A stretch of DNA of 64,000 nucleotides from an uncultured Ruegeria sp. (GTDB taxonomy: Bacteria; Pseudomonadota; Alphaproteobacteria; Rhodobacterales; Rhodobacteraceae): contig NZ_CANNGO010000001.1 in NCBI RefSeq assembly GCF_947504215.1, positions 868,001 to 932,000 on the forward strand, in the 5' to 3' direction. Position 1 is the stretch's first letter; every line of letters starts with the position of its first letter. Shown here one piece after another: positions 56,808 to 64,000 of the stretch. The notes beneath the pieces are model-generated. The model searched no databases. It had not been told where the DNA came from and saw only the letters and a list, made by a program, of their open reading frames with translations. Position numbers and translations under genes: made by a program.

Positions 56808-57527
56808 TCACAGAAGATAGTCAACTAACACGCTGGTAAACAGTTCAGGCTTTTCCAGATGTACTGCGTGTGCGCATCCTGGGATAACCGAAAGGCTTGC
56901 GTTGGGGATGCTCGACCAGAGCAAGCTGGTCTGCTCCCACGAATAAGTTCTGTCCCGGTCGCCACAAATTATGAGTGTCTCCTGAGGCAGTGCCGAAAGG
57001 TTCTCGGTACCTGACCAGTTCTTCATCGCATCAAGACCTGCTTGGATGGCCTCCATCGACGCCATTTGCGCCAGACGTTCACAAGCTTTGAAGTTTGTTG
57101 CTTGCTCGTTTTTCCAGAACCATGTCGCAGCGATCCGACTGGCCGTATCTTTAACACCATTGCTTTGAACCCGCGCTTTGCTTTCATCGATTGTTTCGAA
57201 CCTGCCGGGTAGGACGCCGATCGCGCCAGTCGCATAAAGTATCAGACGTTGAACACCACCTGGATCCATGCGCGCGATCTCCTGAACGATCATCCCTCCC
57301 ATTGAATGACCCAAGAGGTGATACTGTTCTATGCCCTTGTCTCGAAGCGCGCTTAGAACCCAATCAGCGAGTTCATCAATGCGACTTATGGCCGGCAAAT
57401 GACGGTTGCGGCCGAATCCTGGCAGGTCAAGGGTGGTGACGCCAAAATGGTCTGAAAGAGCTTTGAGTTGCAGATCCCATTGTGCGCTTCCCCCCATCAA
57501 CCCATGGACAAGGACAAGCGGCGTCAT
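56808..57527 (-). CDS. Alpha/beta hydrolase
   Basis: A 239-residue hydrolase of the BioH/3-oxoadipate enol-lactonase-like group. LVLVHGLMGGSAQWDLQ gives the oxyanion region, LLGHSMGGMIVQEIA the nucleophile Ser, ICGDRDRTYSWEQT the Asp, and GCAHAVHLEKPE the His. No signal peptide. It overlaps the upstream permease gene by four bases, so it is the last cistron of a transport operon and presumably cleaves the imported compound or a breakdown product. Confidence 0.85.
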   Translation of the reverse strand: MTPLVLVHGLMGGSAQWDLQLKALSDHFGVTTLDLPGFGRNRHLPAISRIDELADWVLSALRDKGIEQYHLLGHSMGGMIVQEIARMDPGGVQRLILYATGAIGVLPGRFETIDESKARVQSNGVKDTASRIAATWFWKNEQATNFKACERLAQMASMEAIQAGLDAMKNWSGTENLSALPQETLIICGDRDRTYSWEQTSLLWSSIPNASLSVIPGCAHAVHLEKPELFTSVLVDYLL

Positions 57528-59065
57528 TTGCGTTGACCCTGAACTATGCGATCCAAAATCATCGCACAGAACAGGATTGCAAAACCGGCGAGGATCCCCT
57601 GCCCGACGTTGGCGTATTGCAATGCCTCAAGTACATCTTCGCCCAGTCCTTTGGCGCCAATTAATGAGGCGACCACGACCATCGCCAGTGACAACATGAT
57701 CGTCTGGTTGATCCCCGCCCGGATCGAGGGGCTGGCCAAAGGCAAATCGACCTTTGTCAGCAAGTACCACTTGTTGGCTCCAAAACTGATCGCTGCCTCT
57801 CGCACACTTTCCGGTACGCCGCGCAAGCCAAGAACAGTCAGGCGAACGACGGGTGTGCCGCCAAAAATCATTGTGGTGACGACGGCGGCGGGTTTACCTG
57901 TTCCAAAGAACGCGATCACCGGGATCATGAAGACAAAGGCAGGCATTGTTTGCATAAAGTCCATGATTGGCTGAATAAACGCGTAAAACCTTGGACGCCT
58001 CGCCGCAAACATACCCAACGGAATGCCTATGATGATCGACAAACAGGCGGCGGTGCCCAGCAGGGCAAGCGTCGTCATCGCTTTTTCCCAGAAGCCGAGC
58101 AGACCCATATAGGCCAAAAACGCCCCGGAATAGATCGCCATCCGGACACCTGCGGTCAGCCAAGTCAGCAGTATGATCAGCGCAGCGATCACGATCCACG
58201 GCGTGCTGACGAAAATCAGTTCCAGCGCGTCCAGCATCAACCGAATGCAATAGGTGATCCCATCGAACAACGCCTCGCCGTTCAACACCGCCCAGTTAAA
58301 GAAGGCTTCTACGCCTTCGATGCTGACCAGACGAATTTCCGGGTTGGTCGGGAAGTTGCTCAGGATTTCGAAGCGTCCGGGGAAACTGTAGTTCACCATG
58401 GCAACAGCGACGATCAGGACCATGAAAATCGCACTAAAAGCGATTTGGGATATCGGCATGCCCGAGCGGAGACTACGGTTCGAAAGCCATTCGGAAAACC
58501 GGGCTTCAAGCGCCCAATTGGCGACAATCGCTTCGACGAGCTTAACCGCAACAAGGACTGCAAGGCCCGTTAAGGCAATTGTCGGGCCCTGCTCGGCCAG
58601 CGCCTCGGCTTCGGCGCGAATACCGCCGATATTGGCTTCCAGCCCATCCACTGCACGTTGAAACGCATCCACCCTATCCGAGCCACTTTCGATGGCTGCC
58701 GCCAATTGTTGTCGACGTAGTTCCAGCGTTCCTTCAATCGAGGCGATACGCGCCATAGCGTCCGAGGCCAGATCACCAAACAGACCCCGCGCGATCTGCA
58801 CAAATGCAATCGCCTCGACGATCAGAAAGCTCAACGCCCAGGACCATAGCCCCCGCGCGCCAAACCAGATTGGGCCGAAAAGACCGGCGAAAAAATTGAA
58901 GGTTGCCGTGAACCTTGCCGACGCACCAACCTTGTCGAAATTTGCGATGTAATAGTCGGGGCTTGTGCGGACAAAAGCACGGATGTTTTCTTTGCGCTCT
59001 TCTGCATAGGCCAGCGCGGCCTCGCTTTCAGTGTCTTCCAGCGGATTGATGTTCTGATCTTTCAT
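57524..59065 (-). CDS. Betaine-type ABC permease with extra N-terminal domain
   Basis: A 513-residue permease. The C-terminal half (from about 280) is a ProW/OpuAB domain with ALLGTAACLSIIIGIPLGMF, MQTMPAFVFMIPVIAFFGTG and the coupling loop VPESVREAAISFGANKWYLL. The first half is unusual: two hydrophobic segments (about 60-95), a predicted coiled coil (ASIEGTLELRRQQLAAAIES to about 160), another hydrophobic segment at about 165-190 and one at 210-230. E. coli ProW has about 354 residues. The gene overlaps the ATPase gene (ATGA) and the hydrolase gene. Confidence 0.85.
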   Translation of the reverse strand: MKDQNINPLEDTESEAALAYAEERKENIRAFVRTSPDYYIANFDKVGASARFTATFNFFAGLFGPIWFGARGLWSWALSFLIVEAIAFVQIARGLFGDLASDAMARIASIEGTLELRRQQLAAAIESGSDRVDAFQRAVDGLEANIGGIRAEAEALAEQGPTIALTGLAVLVAVKLVEAIVANWALEARFSEWLSNRSLRSGMPISQIAFSAIFMVLIVAVAMVNYSFPGRFEILSNFPTNPEIRLVSIEGVEAFFNWAVLNGEALFDGITYCIRLMLDALELIFVSTPWIVIAALIILLTWLTAGVRMAIYSGAFLAYMGLLGFWEKAMTTLALLGTAACLSIIIGIPLGMFAARRPRFYAFIQPIMDFMQTMPAFVFMIPVIAFFGTGKPAAVVTTMIFGGTPVVRLTVLGLRGVPESVREAAISFGANKWYLLTKVDLPLASPSIRAGINQTIMLSLAMVVVASLIGAKGLGEDVLEALQYANVGQGILAGFAILFCAMILDRIVQGQRK

Positions 59066-60117
59066 GACACCTCTGTCCCTTCAATAACGGTCCGCAAAAG
59101 ATCAGCGCGGGTAATTGCGCCGACGTCAGCGCCAGCGTCGGTCACGACGATCGGCTTGTCGTCGTCAATGGCAAGGTTGATAAGGTTGCTCAACGTCTCG
59201 TCGGGTTCCACGCGGTACACATCGGCAGGCAACGGGCCGTGAGTTTCGATCCAACTCTCGATGGGCTGCATCACCACCTTTGCATGAACCACCTTCAGGC
59301 GTGAAATCCCGGCCACGAAATCGGCGACATAGTCGTCTGCCGGATGCATCACGATATCTTCTGCGGTCCCCATCTGAACCATCTTTCCATCGCGCATAAT
59401 CGCGATGCGATCGCCGATCCGTACGGCTTCATCCAGATCATGCGTGATGAAAATCGTTGTCTTCTTCAGTATTTTGGAAAGTCGTATGAACTCATCCTGC
59501 AACTGGCGACGGATCAGCGGATCGAGTGCAGAAAACGGTTCGTCCATCAACAACACATCCGGGTTTGCCGCCAGGGCGCGGGCCAGACCGACGCGTTGTT
59601 GCATACCACCAGACAGTTCATGCGCAAACTTCGCGCCCCATGCGCCCAACTCAACAATATCAAGGATCGCTGCCGCCTGTCGCATGCGCTCGTTCTTAGC
59701 GACTTGCCGGATCTCTAGCGGCATCGCGACGTTATCCAGCACCGACCGGTGCGGCATGAGCGCGAAATTCTGAAAGACCATCCCTATTTTCTGATTGCGA
59801 AAATGCTGAAGATCTCTGGCCCCAAGGGCCATGACATCGGTTCCTTCGATTTCAATCTTTCCAGCTGTAGGCTCCAGCAATCGGTTGAAATGGCGGACCA
59901 AAGTCGACTTGCCACTTCCCGACAACCCCATAATGCAGAATATCTCACCCCGATTCACTGACAGGCTCACATCCGCGACACCGACCACACAATTGTACTC
60001 GGACAGAACCTCGGCCTTGCTTAGGTTTCGGTCGCGGATCGCCTTTAGCGCCACTTGTGGCTTAGCGCCAAAGATCTTCCAGACGTTCGAGATTTCAATG
60101 ACAGATTCTGGGGTCAT
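59062..60117 (-). CDS. Betaine-type ABC ATPase with CBS region
   Basis: A 351-residue ProV/OpuAA-like ATPase. The N-terminus IEISNVWKIFGAKPQ continues to Walker A GLSGSGKSTLVRHFNRLLEP, signature LSGGMQQRVGLARAL, Walker B VLLMDEPFSALDP and switch FITHDLDEAVRIGDRIAIM. The C-terminal 100 residues (PADVYRVEPDETLSNLINLA onwards) form CBS-like repeats, which in OpuA sense ionic strength. Start set at MTPESVIEI; an upstream extension of 12 codons is unlikely. A hairpin separates it from the binding-protein gene. Confidence 0.9.
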   Translation of the reverse strand: MTPESVIEISNVWKIFGAKPQVALKAIRDRNLSKAEVLSEYNCVVGVADVSLSVNRGEIFCIMGLSGSGKSTLVRHFNRLLEPTAGKIEIEGTDVMALGARDLQHFRNQKIGMVFQNFALMPHRSVLDNVAMPLEIRQVAKNERMRQAAAILDIVELGAWGAKFAHELSGGMQQRVGLARALAANPDVLLMDEPFSALDPLIRRQLQDEFIRLSKILKKTTIFITHDLDEAVRIGDRIAIMRDGKMVQMGTAEDIVMHPADDYVADFVAGISRLKVVHAKVVMQPIESWIETHGPLPADVYRVEPDETLSNLINLAIDDDKPIVVTDAGADVGAITRADLLRTVIEGTEVS

Positions 60118-60148
60118 TTCGCGCCTGCATGTAAGATTGGTCGGTTCC

Positions 60149-60170
60149 AGCACCGGCCATCGCCGGTGCT
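60149..60170 (-). promoter_or_regulatory. Hairpin between binding protein and ATPase genes
   Basis: AGCACCGGC and GCCGGTGCT form a perfect 9-bp stem with a CATC loop in the 72-base gap after the binding-protein gene. It may attenuate expression of the downstream membrane subunits. Confidence 0.5.
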
Positions 60171-60189
60171 GTCGTTGTTGCGGGGGCGC

Positions 60190-61149
60190 TCAGAGCCCCA
60201 GCATCGAGTCGACGCGATCGGAATTGGCGCTTACCCAATCCTTTGCGGCGTCCGCTGGATCGCGCCCATTGGCACTTATTTCAAAGGCCAGCGCGCTCAC
60301 ATCATCTGCGGTCAGCGCGAAATTGGCAAAGAAATCGGCAATTGCGGGCGAGCGATCTACAAGCGAGTTCGACCACGCAATTTGCACCTGCTTCAGCGCG
60401 TCCTTTGTAGCGACGTTCGACTTTTCGTACCAATCCGCGTCATCTGAAGGCTGCACCATGACATATTTCGCCGGATCAAAGGTAGGCTCGGTCAGCATTT
60501 CGACGTCGAACATGAACCACACAGCATGGGGTTTGTAGCAATAGAATGCATAACCCTCGCCTTTGGCGATCGAGTCCTTGATCCGCGCGGTTTTCACACT
60601 TTCCTCGGCCCGGATCGGTTCGATAAAGTCCAGCAGCCCGTAGTCCCGCACTTTGACCTCGTTTACATTTGCCGAGGCCCAGCCTGGTGCGCCGATCCAC
60701 ATCTCTCCCTTCCCATTACCGTCGCTATCCATCAGTCCCGCAACGTCTGGACGACCCAGATCAGTAATGTCGGTGATATTGTTAGCCGACCCGAAATCCT
60801 TTGAAACGCAAAAGCCCTGATTACCCTCGTATGGGTTTGATGACAGCGTTACGGTGCCGGCTTCATCCACATATTTCTTAGTGAAACTTTCCTGATTTGG
60901 CAGCCAGACGTCGGGGTGTACGTCGATATCGCCCTTACCCTGATCCATGGCTTGAAAAATCGTGGCATTGTTGCCGGGCACGTATTCAACTGTGCCTCCG
61001 ATCCGAGAGGTGACGACCTCACCCAGAACATAGGCGATGGCTTGTGCCCCGGTCCAGGAAGGCACACCAATCTTGACATCTTCAGCAAACGCAGGAGCGC
61101 CAAAAGCGCTCAAGAATGCCAAACCGGTTAACGTTTTCTTAAGTGTCAT
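60190..61149 (-). CDS. Betaine-type ABC substrate-binding protein (ProX/OpuAC family)
   Basis: A 319-residue periplasmic protein. Signal peptide MTLKKTLTGLAFLSAFGAPA with cleavage after AFA. The OpuAC fold is seen in VKIGVPSWTGAQAIAYVLGE, DVHPDVWLPNQESF, WIGAPGWASANV and FYCYKPHAVWFMFD. The aromatic residues Trp in PSWTGAQ, DVWLPN, PGWAS and AVWFMF could form the cage that binds a quaternary ammonium group. The start follows AAGGAGA. The substrate need not be glycine betaine, given the neighbouring PLP enzyme. Confidence 0.88.
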   Translation of the reverse strand: MTLKKTLTGLAFLSAFGAPAFAEDVKIGVPSWTGAQAIAYVLGEVVTSRIGGTVEYVPGNNATIFQAMDQGKGDIDVHPDVWLPNQESFTKKYVDEAGTVTLSSNPYEGNQGFCVSKDFGSANNITDITDLGRPDVAGLMDSDGNGKGEMWIGAPGWASANVNEVKVRDYGLLDFIEPIRAEESVKTARIKDSIAKGEGYAFYCYKPHAVWFMFDVEMLTEPTFDPAKYVMVQPSDDADWYEKSNVATKDALKQVQIAWSNSLVDRSPAIADFFANFALTADDVSALAFEISANGRDPADAAKDWVSANSDRVDSMLGL

Positions 61150-61189
61150 TACAAAGATCTCCTTGTTGGTGGTTTTTTGTTTATTGTTA

Positions 61190-62284
61190 TTATGAAGCAT
61201 ACCCGGGAAGCCCGAAGGTATCAGAATAGCCAAAAAGGGCAGCGCTTCCGCCAGTATGCAGGAAAACCACGTTGTTCATCCCGTCAAAATACCCTTTGCG
61301 GATTTGGTCGATCAGCCCATCAAGTCCCTTGCCGGAATACACCGGGTCAAACAAAAGACCCTCGGTCCGCGCCAGCAACTTGATGGCCTCAACCATACCC
61401 TCGGTTGGTTTGCCATAGCCGGGTCCGACGTAGTCGCAGTTTGCACGCACATCATCGCGCAAAATTTCCACACCCGTTCCCAAATGATCGGCCGTGCGCG
61501 TCGCAAGATCAAAGACCATTTGTTCTTGCTTTTCCCGAGGCGCCCTGACGCCAATCCCCAGTAGGTGAGTGGTGCTTTTGATTGCAGATAACCCCGCCAC
61601 AAGCCCGGCCTGAGTGCCGGAACTACCGGTGGCATGTACAAGCGCATCCAATGAAAGGCCCATCTTGGCGGCCTGCTCAATCAGTTCCCTCGCGCAGTTC
61701 ACGTACCCTAGGGCACCAACTGCATTAGACCCACCCCCTGGAATGATGTACGGTGTTTTACCCTTGTCACGCAAACGCTTCGACAGGGCCTCCATCTCGG
61801 CGTTCATGTCTGTGCCGTCACCGCGTTTTGACACAGTTGCCCCATGCAGACGATCCAGCAATACATTCCCATTCAGAGTATAGTCGGGATCATTTGACCC
61901 GGTTCGGTCCTCGAGCAGAATATGACAGTCCATCCCCAGCTTCGCCGCGGCTGCAGCGGTTTGGCGTGCGTGGTTCGATTGGGTCGCCCCTTGGGTAATG
62001 ATCGCGTCAGCACCCTGCCCTGCGGCATCCGCCATCAAAAACTCAAGCTTTCGTGTCTTGTTGCCGCCGGTCGAAAGACCGGTGCAATCATCCCGCTTAA
62101 CCCACAAACGGGGACCACCCAGAACCTCACTCAGTCGGTCCATCGGCTCAAGCGGAGTAGGCAGATGTGCGAATGAAATACGGGGAAATCCTGCCAACGT
62201 GATCGAGAGCTCCTTGCAGAGACTAACAGTCATATCCACGGCATCACCGGCGCCGTGTTCCGCGATGTCTACTGTCTCGGCCAT
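61190..62284 (-). CDS. PLP enzyme of the D-cysteine desulfhydrase / cysteate sulfo-lyase / ACC deaminase family
   Basis: A 364-residue pyridoxal-phosphate enzyme. [20 protein letters not shown] then [20 protein letters not shown], with the Schiff-base Lys in GGNKTRK, and [37 protein letters not shown] and [13 protein letters not shown] are close, as I recall, to CuyA (L-cysteate sulfo-lyase) and to D-cysteine desulfhydrases. The N-terminus has about 30 extra residues, with the start supported by GGAGGA. First gene of a five-cistron operon. It could release sulfite, sulfide or ammonia from a sulfur- or nitrogen-containing amino acid. Exact substrate not decidable from sequence. Confidence 0.82.
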   Translation of the reverse strand: MAETVDIAEHGAGDAVDMTVSLCKELSITLAGFPRISFAHLPTPLEPMDRLSEVLGGPRLWVKRDDCTGLSTGGNKTRKLEFLMADAAGQGADAIITQGATQSNHARQTAAAAAKLGMDCHILLEDRTGSNDPDYTLNGNVLLDRLHGATVSKRGDGTDMNAEMEALSKRLRDKGKTPYIIPGGGSNAVGALGYVNCARELIEQAAKMGLSLDALVHATGSSGTQAGLVAGLSAIKSTTHLLGIGVRAPREKQEQMVFDLATRTADHLGTGVEILRDDVRANCDYVGPGYGKPTEGMVEAIKLLARTEGLLFDPVYSGKGLDGLIDQIRKGYFDGMNNVVFLHTGGSAALFGYSDTFGLPGYAS

Positions 62285-62397
62285 TCTCTGGGGTCCTCCA
62301 ACTTGGGTTTTCTCAAAGCGTTTCCTATCGAAACACAGAAAAACAGTGCTTTTTTCTATGACTGCTCATACTTTTGCTTTGGCTGGAGGTGAGATTA

Positions 62398-63291
62398 ATG
62401 GATACGCAATGGCTGGATGACGTCCTTGCTCTTTTGGAAGAAGGTAATCTGAGCCGCGCTGCCGCACGCCGAAACATCACACAACCTGCGTTTTCGCGAC
62501 GCATACGTTCGTTCGAGGATTGGCTGGGTGTCCCGGTTTTGAACCGCAAGACAAACCGCGTCGAAATTGGCGAAGCGTTGATTTCGAACGAGTCAGAGAT
62601 CCGCGCAATTCTCTCACAACTACGCGAGATGCGCACGAAAATCGTTCATCATGATCCCAAAGCAAACACGGTCAGGATAGCGGCGCAGCACGCCCAGGTG
62701 TTTTCTCGTTTCCCGGATATGGCGCTCAAGGCGCGCAAAAAGCTGCCGGGCATAAAATTTCGCCTCCATCCCGCAAACCTAAGCGATTGCGTGAGTATGT
62801 TCTTGCGCAAGGATGCAAGCATGCTTTTGTGCTACGAGTCTGAACTTGCCGAACCCCTGGAGTTCGGAGCAAATGTGTTAAGAGGATCGTGGGGTCGCGA
62901 CTATCTCATACCCGTGGTCGGCGGCTCAATGCGTTTTGCTGTGAAAGACGGTGGTGACATACCGGCGGACTCTCCATCCGTTGTCTATCCAGACAACAGC
63001 TATTTCGGTCAGGTATTGCGAAAAAAGGAAAGATTGTTCGGAACCGCTGGTTTCAGCACAAATCCTATTTGCGAAACGGCATTTTCGACGGGGATTCGTG
63101 AGATGCTCCTCAAAGGGCTAGGCGTGGCCTGGTTGCCATTCAGCATGGTGCACAACGAACTGCAAAGCGGAGACGTGATCTCATTGGAAAATCGGCTTGG
63201 GAAAGAACCCATGGATGTTGCTATTTACGCCGACCGCAACAACGCAACCGCGTTGAGCCTGTTTGATATCTGGGGCAGTGCGCCAAAGTAG
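62398..63291 (+). CDS. LysR-family regulator, divergent from the PLP-enzyme operon
   Basis: A 297-residue LysR-type protein. The helix-turn-helix LEEGNLSRAAARRNITQPAF and RRIRSFEDWLGVPVLNR precede an effector domain with an unusual middle segment (KFRLHPANLSDCVSMFLRKD). GGAGGTGAG precedes the ATG. Divergence from the PLP-enzyme gene with 113 bases between suggests direct control. The effector probably is the substrate or a product of that pathway. Confidence 0.87.
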   Translation: MDTQWLDDVLALLEEGNLSRAAARRNITQPAFSRRIRSFEDWLGVPVLNRKTNRVEIGEALISNESEIRAILSQLREMRTKIVHHDPKANTVRIAAQHAQVFSRFPDMALKARKKLPGIKFRLHPANLSDCVSMFLRKDASMLLCYESELAEPLEFGANVLRGSWGRDYLIPVVGGSMRFAVKDGGDIPADSPSVVYPDNSYFGQVLRKKERLFGTAGFSTNPICETAFSTGIREMLLKGLGVAWLPFSMVHNELQSGDVISLENRLGKEPMDVAIYADRNNATALSLFDIWGSAPK

Positions 63292-63505
63292 TATTCCAAT
63301 CGTGCCCTGCCTCTGCATGGGCAATGAGTTCGCATCAATCAGACCATTTACACGGTTTGGAAACGGCACGCATCATCGTATTCCACCAACCATCTTGCTT
63401 TACCTGCGCTGGGATGAAATTGATCGCCTGAACTCAGCTTCTTACCCTTGAAACTGCGGCACGGCTGACCAACATACGTAGCGTCGATGTAAAGAAAGTT
63501 AACAT

Positions 63506-64000
63506 ATGACCTTGAAGAACCCCGCCGCCCTGGAGTTTCTGCACTCGCGTCGGTCCCGACCGGCCAAGACGTTGATCGCGCCGGCCCCTAACCGGGATGA
63601 GCTGATCCCCCTGCTGACGGCCGCAGCCCGCAGCCCTGATCACGGAAAACTGGAACCCTGGCGGTTTGTTGTTCTTGAGAAAGGCGCCATGCCGCGCCTG
63701 GCAAATCTGACCGAAGAAACCGGCCGCGCTTTGAACAAAAGCCCGGAAGAAATCGTGAAGGCGCGCAGCCAGTTTGACTTGGGCCATTTGGCCGTTGCGG
63801 TGGTTGAAGTACAAAAACCCTCGGCCAAGATACCCGCGATCGAGCAGACCTACTCAGCGGGGGCCGTTTGCCTGGCGCTATTGAACGCCGCTCTGGCCGC
63901 AGGATGGGGCGCGAACTGGTTGTCAGGGTGGCAAACTCATGATCGAGGATTCTGTGAAAAAGCACTGGGGCTGTCGGAGAATGAGCGCGTCGCAGGGATG
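63506..64000 (+). CDS. Nitroreductase family protein, N-terminal part (cut by right edge)
   Basis: 165 codons are present, open to the window end. The sequence starts MTLKNPAALEFLHSRRSRPA and continues AARSPDHGKLEPWRFVVLEK and SAGAVCLALLNAALAAGWGA, typical of the short FMN-dependent nitroreductases (YdjA/TdcF-like, about 190 residues), with Arg in RRSRP and the P-D-H-G-K-L-x-P-W-R FMN contacts. Cytoplasmic. The 214 bases between it and the LysR gene show no other feature. Confidence 0.85.
   Translation, partial: MTLKNPAALEFLHSRRSRPAKTLIAPAPNRDELIPLLTAAARSPDHGKLEPWRFVVLEKGAMPRLANLTEETGRALNKSPEEIVKARSQFDLGHLAVAVVEVQKPSAKIPAIEQTYSAGAVCLALLNAALAAGWGANWLSGWQTHDRGFCEKALGLSENERVAGM

Noticed and set aside
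1-64000. CRISPR array, prophage or integrative element
   Set aside because: No regularly spaced repeats, phage structural genes, integrase or att-like tRNA duplications were seen.

Overview
The window looks like a chromosomal segment of a marine Rhodobacterales alphaproteobacterium of the Roseobacter group. This rests on family knowledge: a hisS-hisZ-hisG operon, a DUF1489 protein, an adenosylcobalamin-dependent NrdJ, an FrcBCA-type sugar transporter, many SBP-dependent ABC and TRAP transporters, and coding GC near 60 %. No species is assigned. Both edges cut genes: the 3' part of a xylulokinase at the left and the 5' part of a nitroreductase at the right.

Layout. 0-13 kb is mostly housekeeping: xylB end, nrdJ preceded by an abnormal tRNA-like gene, a DUF1489 gene, hisG/hisZ/hisS, slyX, an SDR dehydrogenase behind two TTGTACAA palindromes, two small exported proteins and dnaE. 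13.5-22.9 kb is one purine salvage block: xdhABC followed by a nucleoside/purine ABC importer (ATPase, two permeases, BMP-type binding protein), ending in a clear terminator. 23-27.4 kb carries frcBCA and a divergent ROK regulator with a dyad between them. 27.4-36.4 kb is the most unusual part: six minus-strand genes encoding an FHA protein, an exported protein with two PilJ-like sensor repeats, two tandem PstS-like/OmpA fusion proteins, a transmembrane Ser/Thr kinase with a periplasmic domain, and a PP2C phosphatase. The kinase, phosphatase and FHA parts resemble the phospho-switch that controls type VI secretion, but no secretion genes are present, so this may be a separate envelope signalling system.

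37.5-45 kb holds a Tat-exported cyclic-nucleotide phosphodiesterase/nucleotidase (cpdB) and a LysR-controlled glycerol-3-phosphate importer (ugpBAEC), both phosphorus-scavenging functions. 46.4-49.7 kb is a zinc uptake unit (znuA divergent from zur-znuC-znuB). 49.9-55.7 kb is a TRAP transporter with an IclR regulator and a divergent GMC oxidoreductase, probably a catabolic module of unknown substrate. 56.8-63.3 kb is a five-gene operon (PLP-dependent desulfhydrase/sulfo-lyase-like enzyme, betaine-type ABC importer, alpha/beta hydrolase) with a divergent LysR regulator.

Three junk islands lie between these blocks (about 36.5-37.5, 45.0-46.3 and 55.7-56.8 kb). Two contain recognisable frameshifted remains of a class III cyclase/TPR protein and of a GAF-domain protein, and one has the start of an IS481-type transposase with a stop codon. 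Hairpins recur directly after the binding-protein gene of several transporter operons. All calls were made by reading the sequence and recalling family motifs. No database search or folding program was run.
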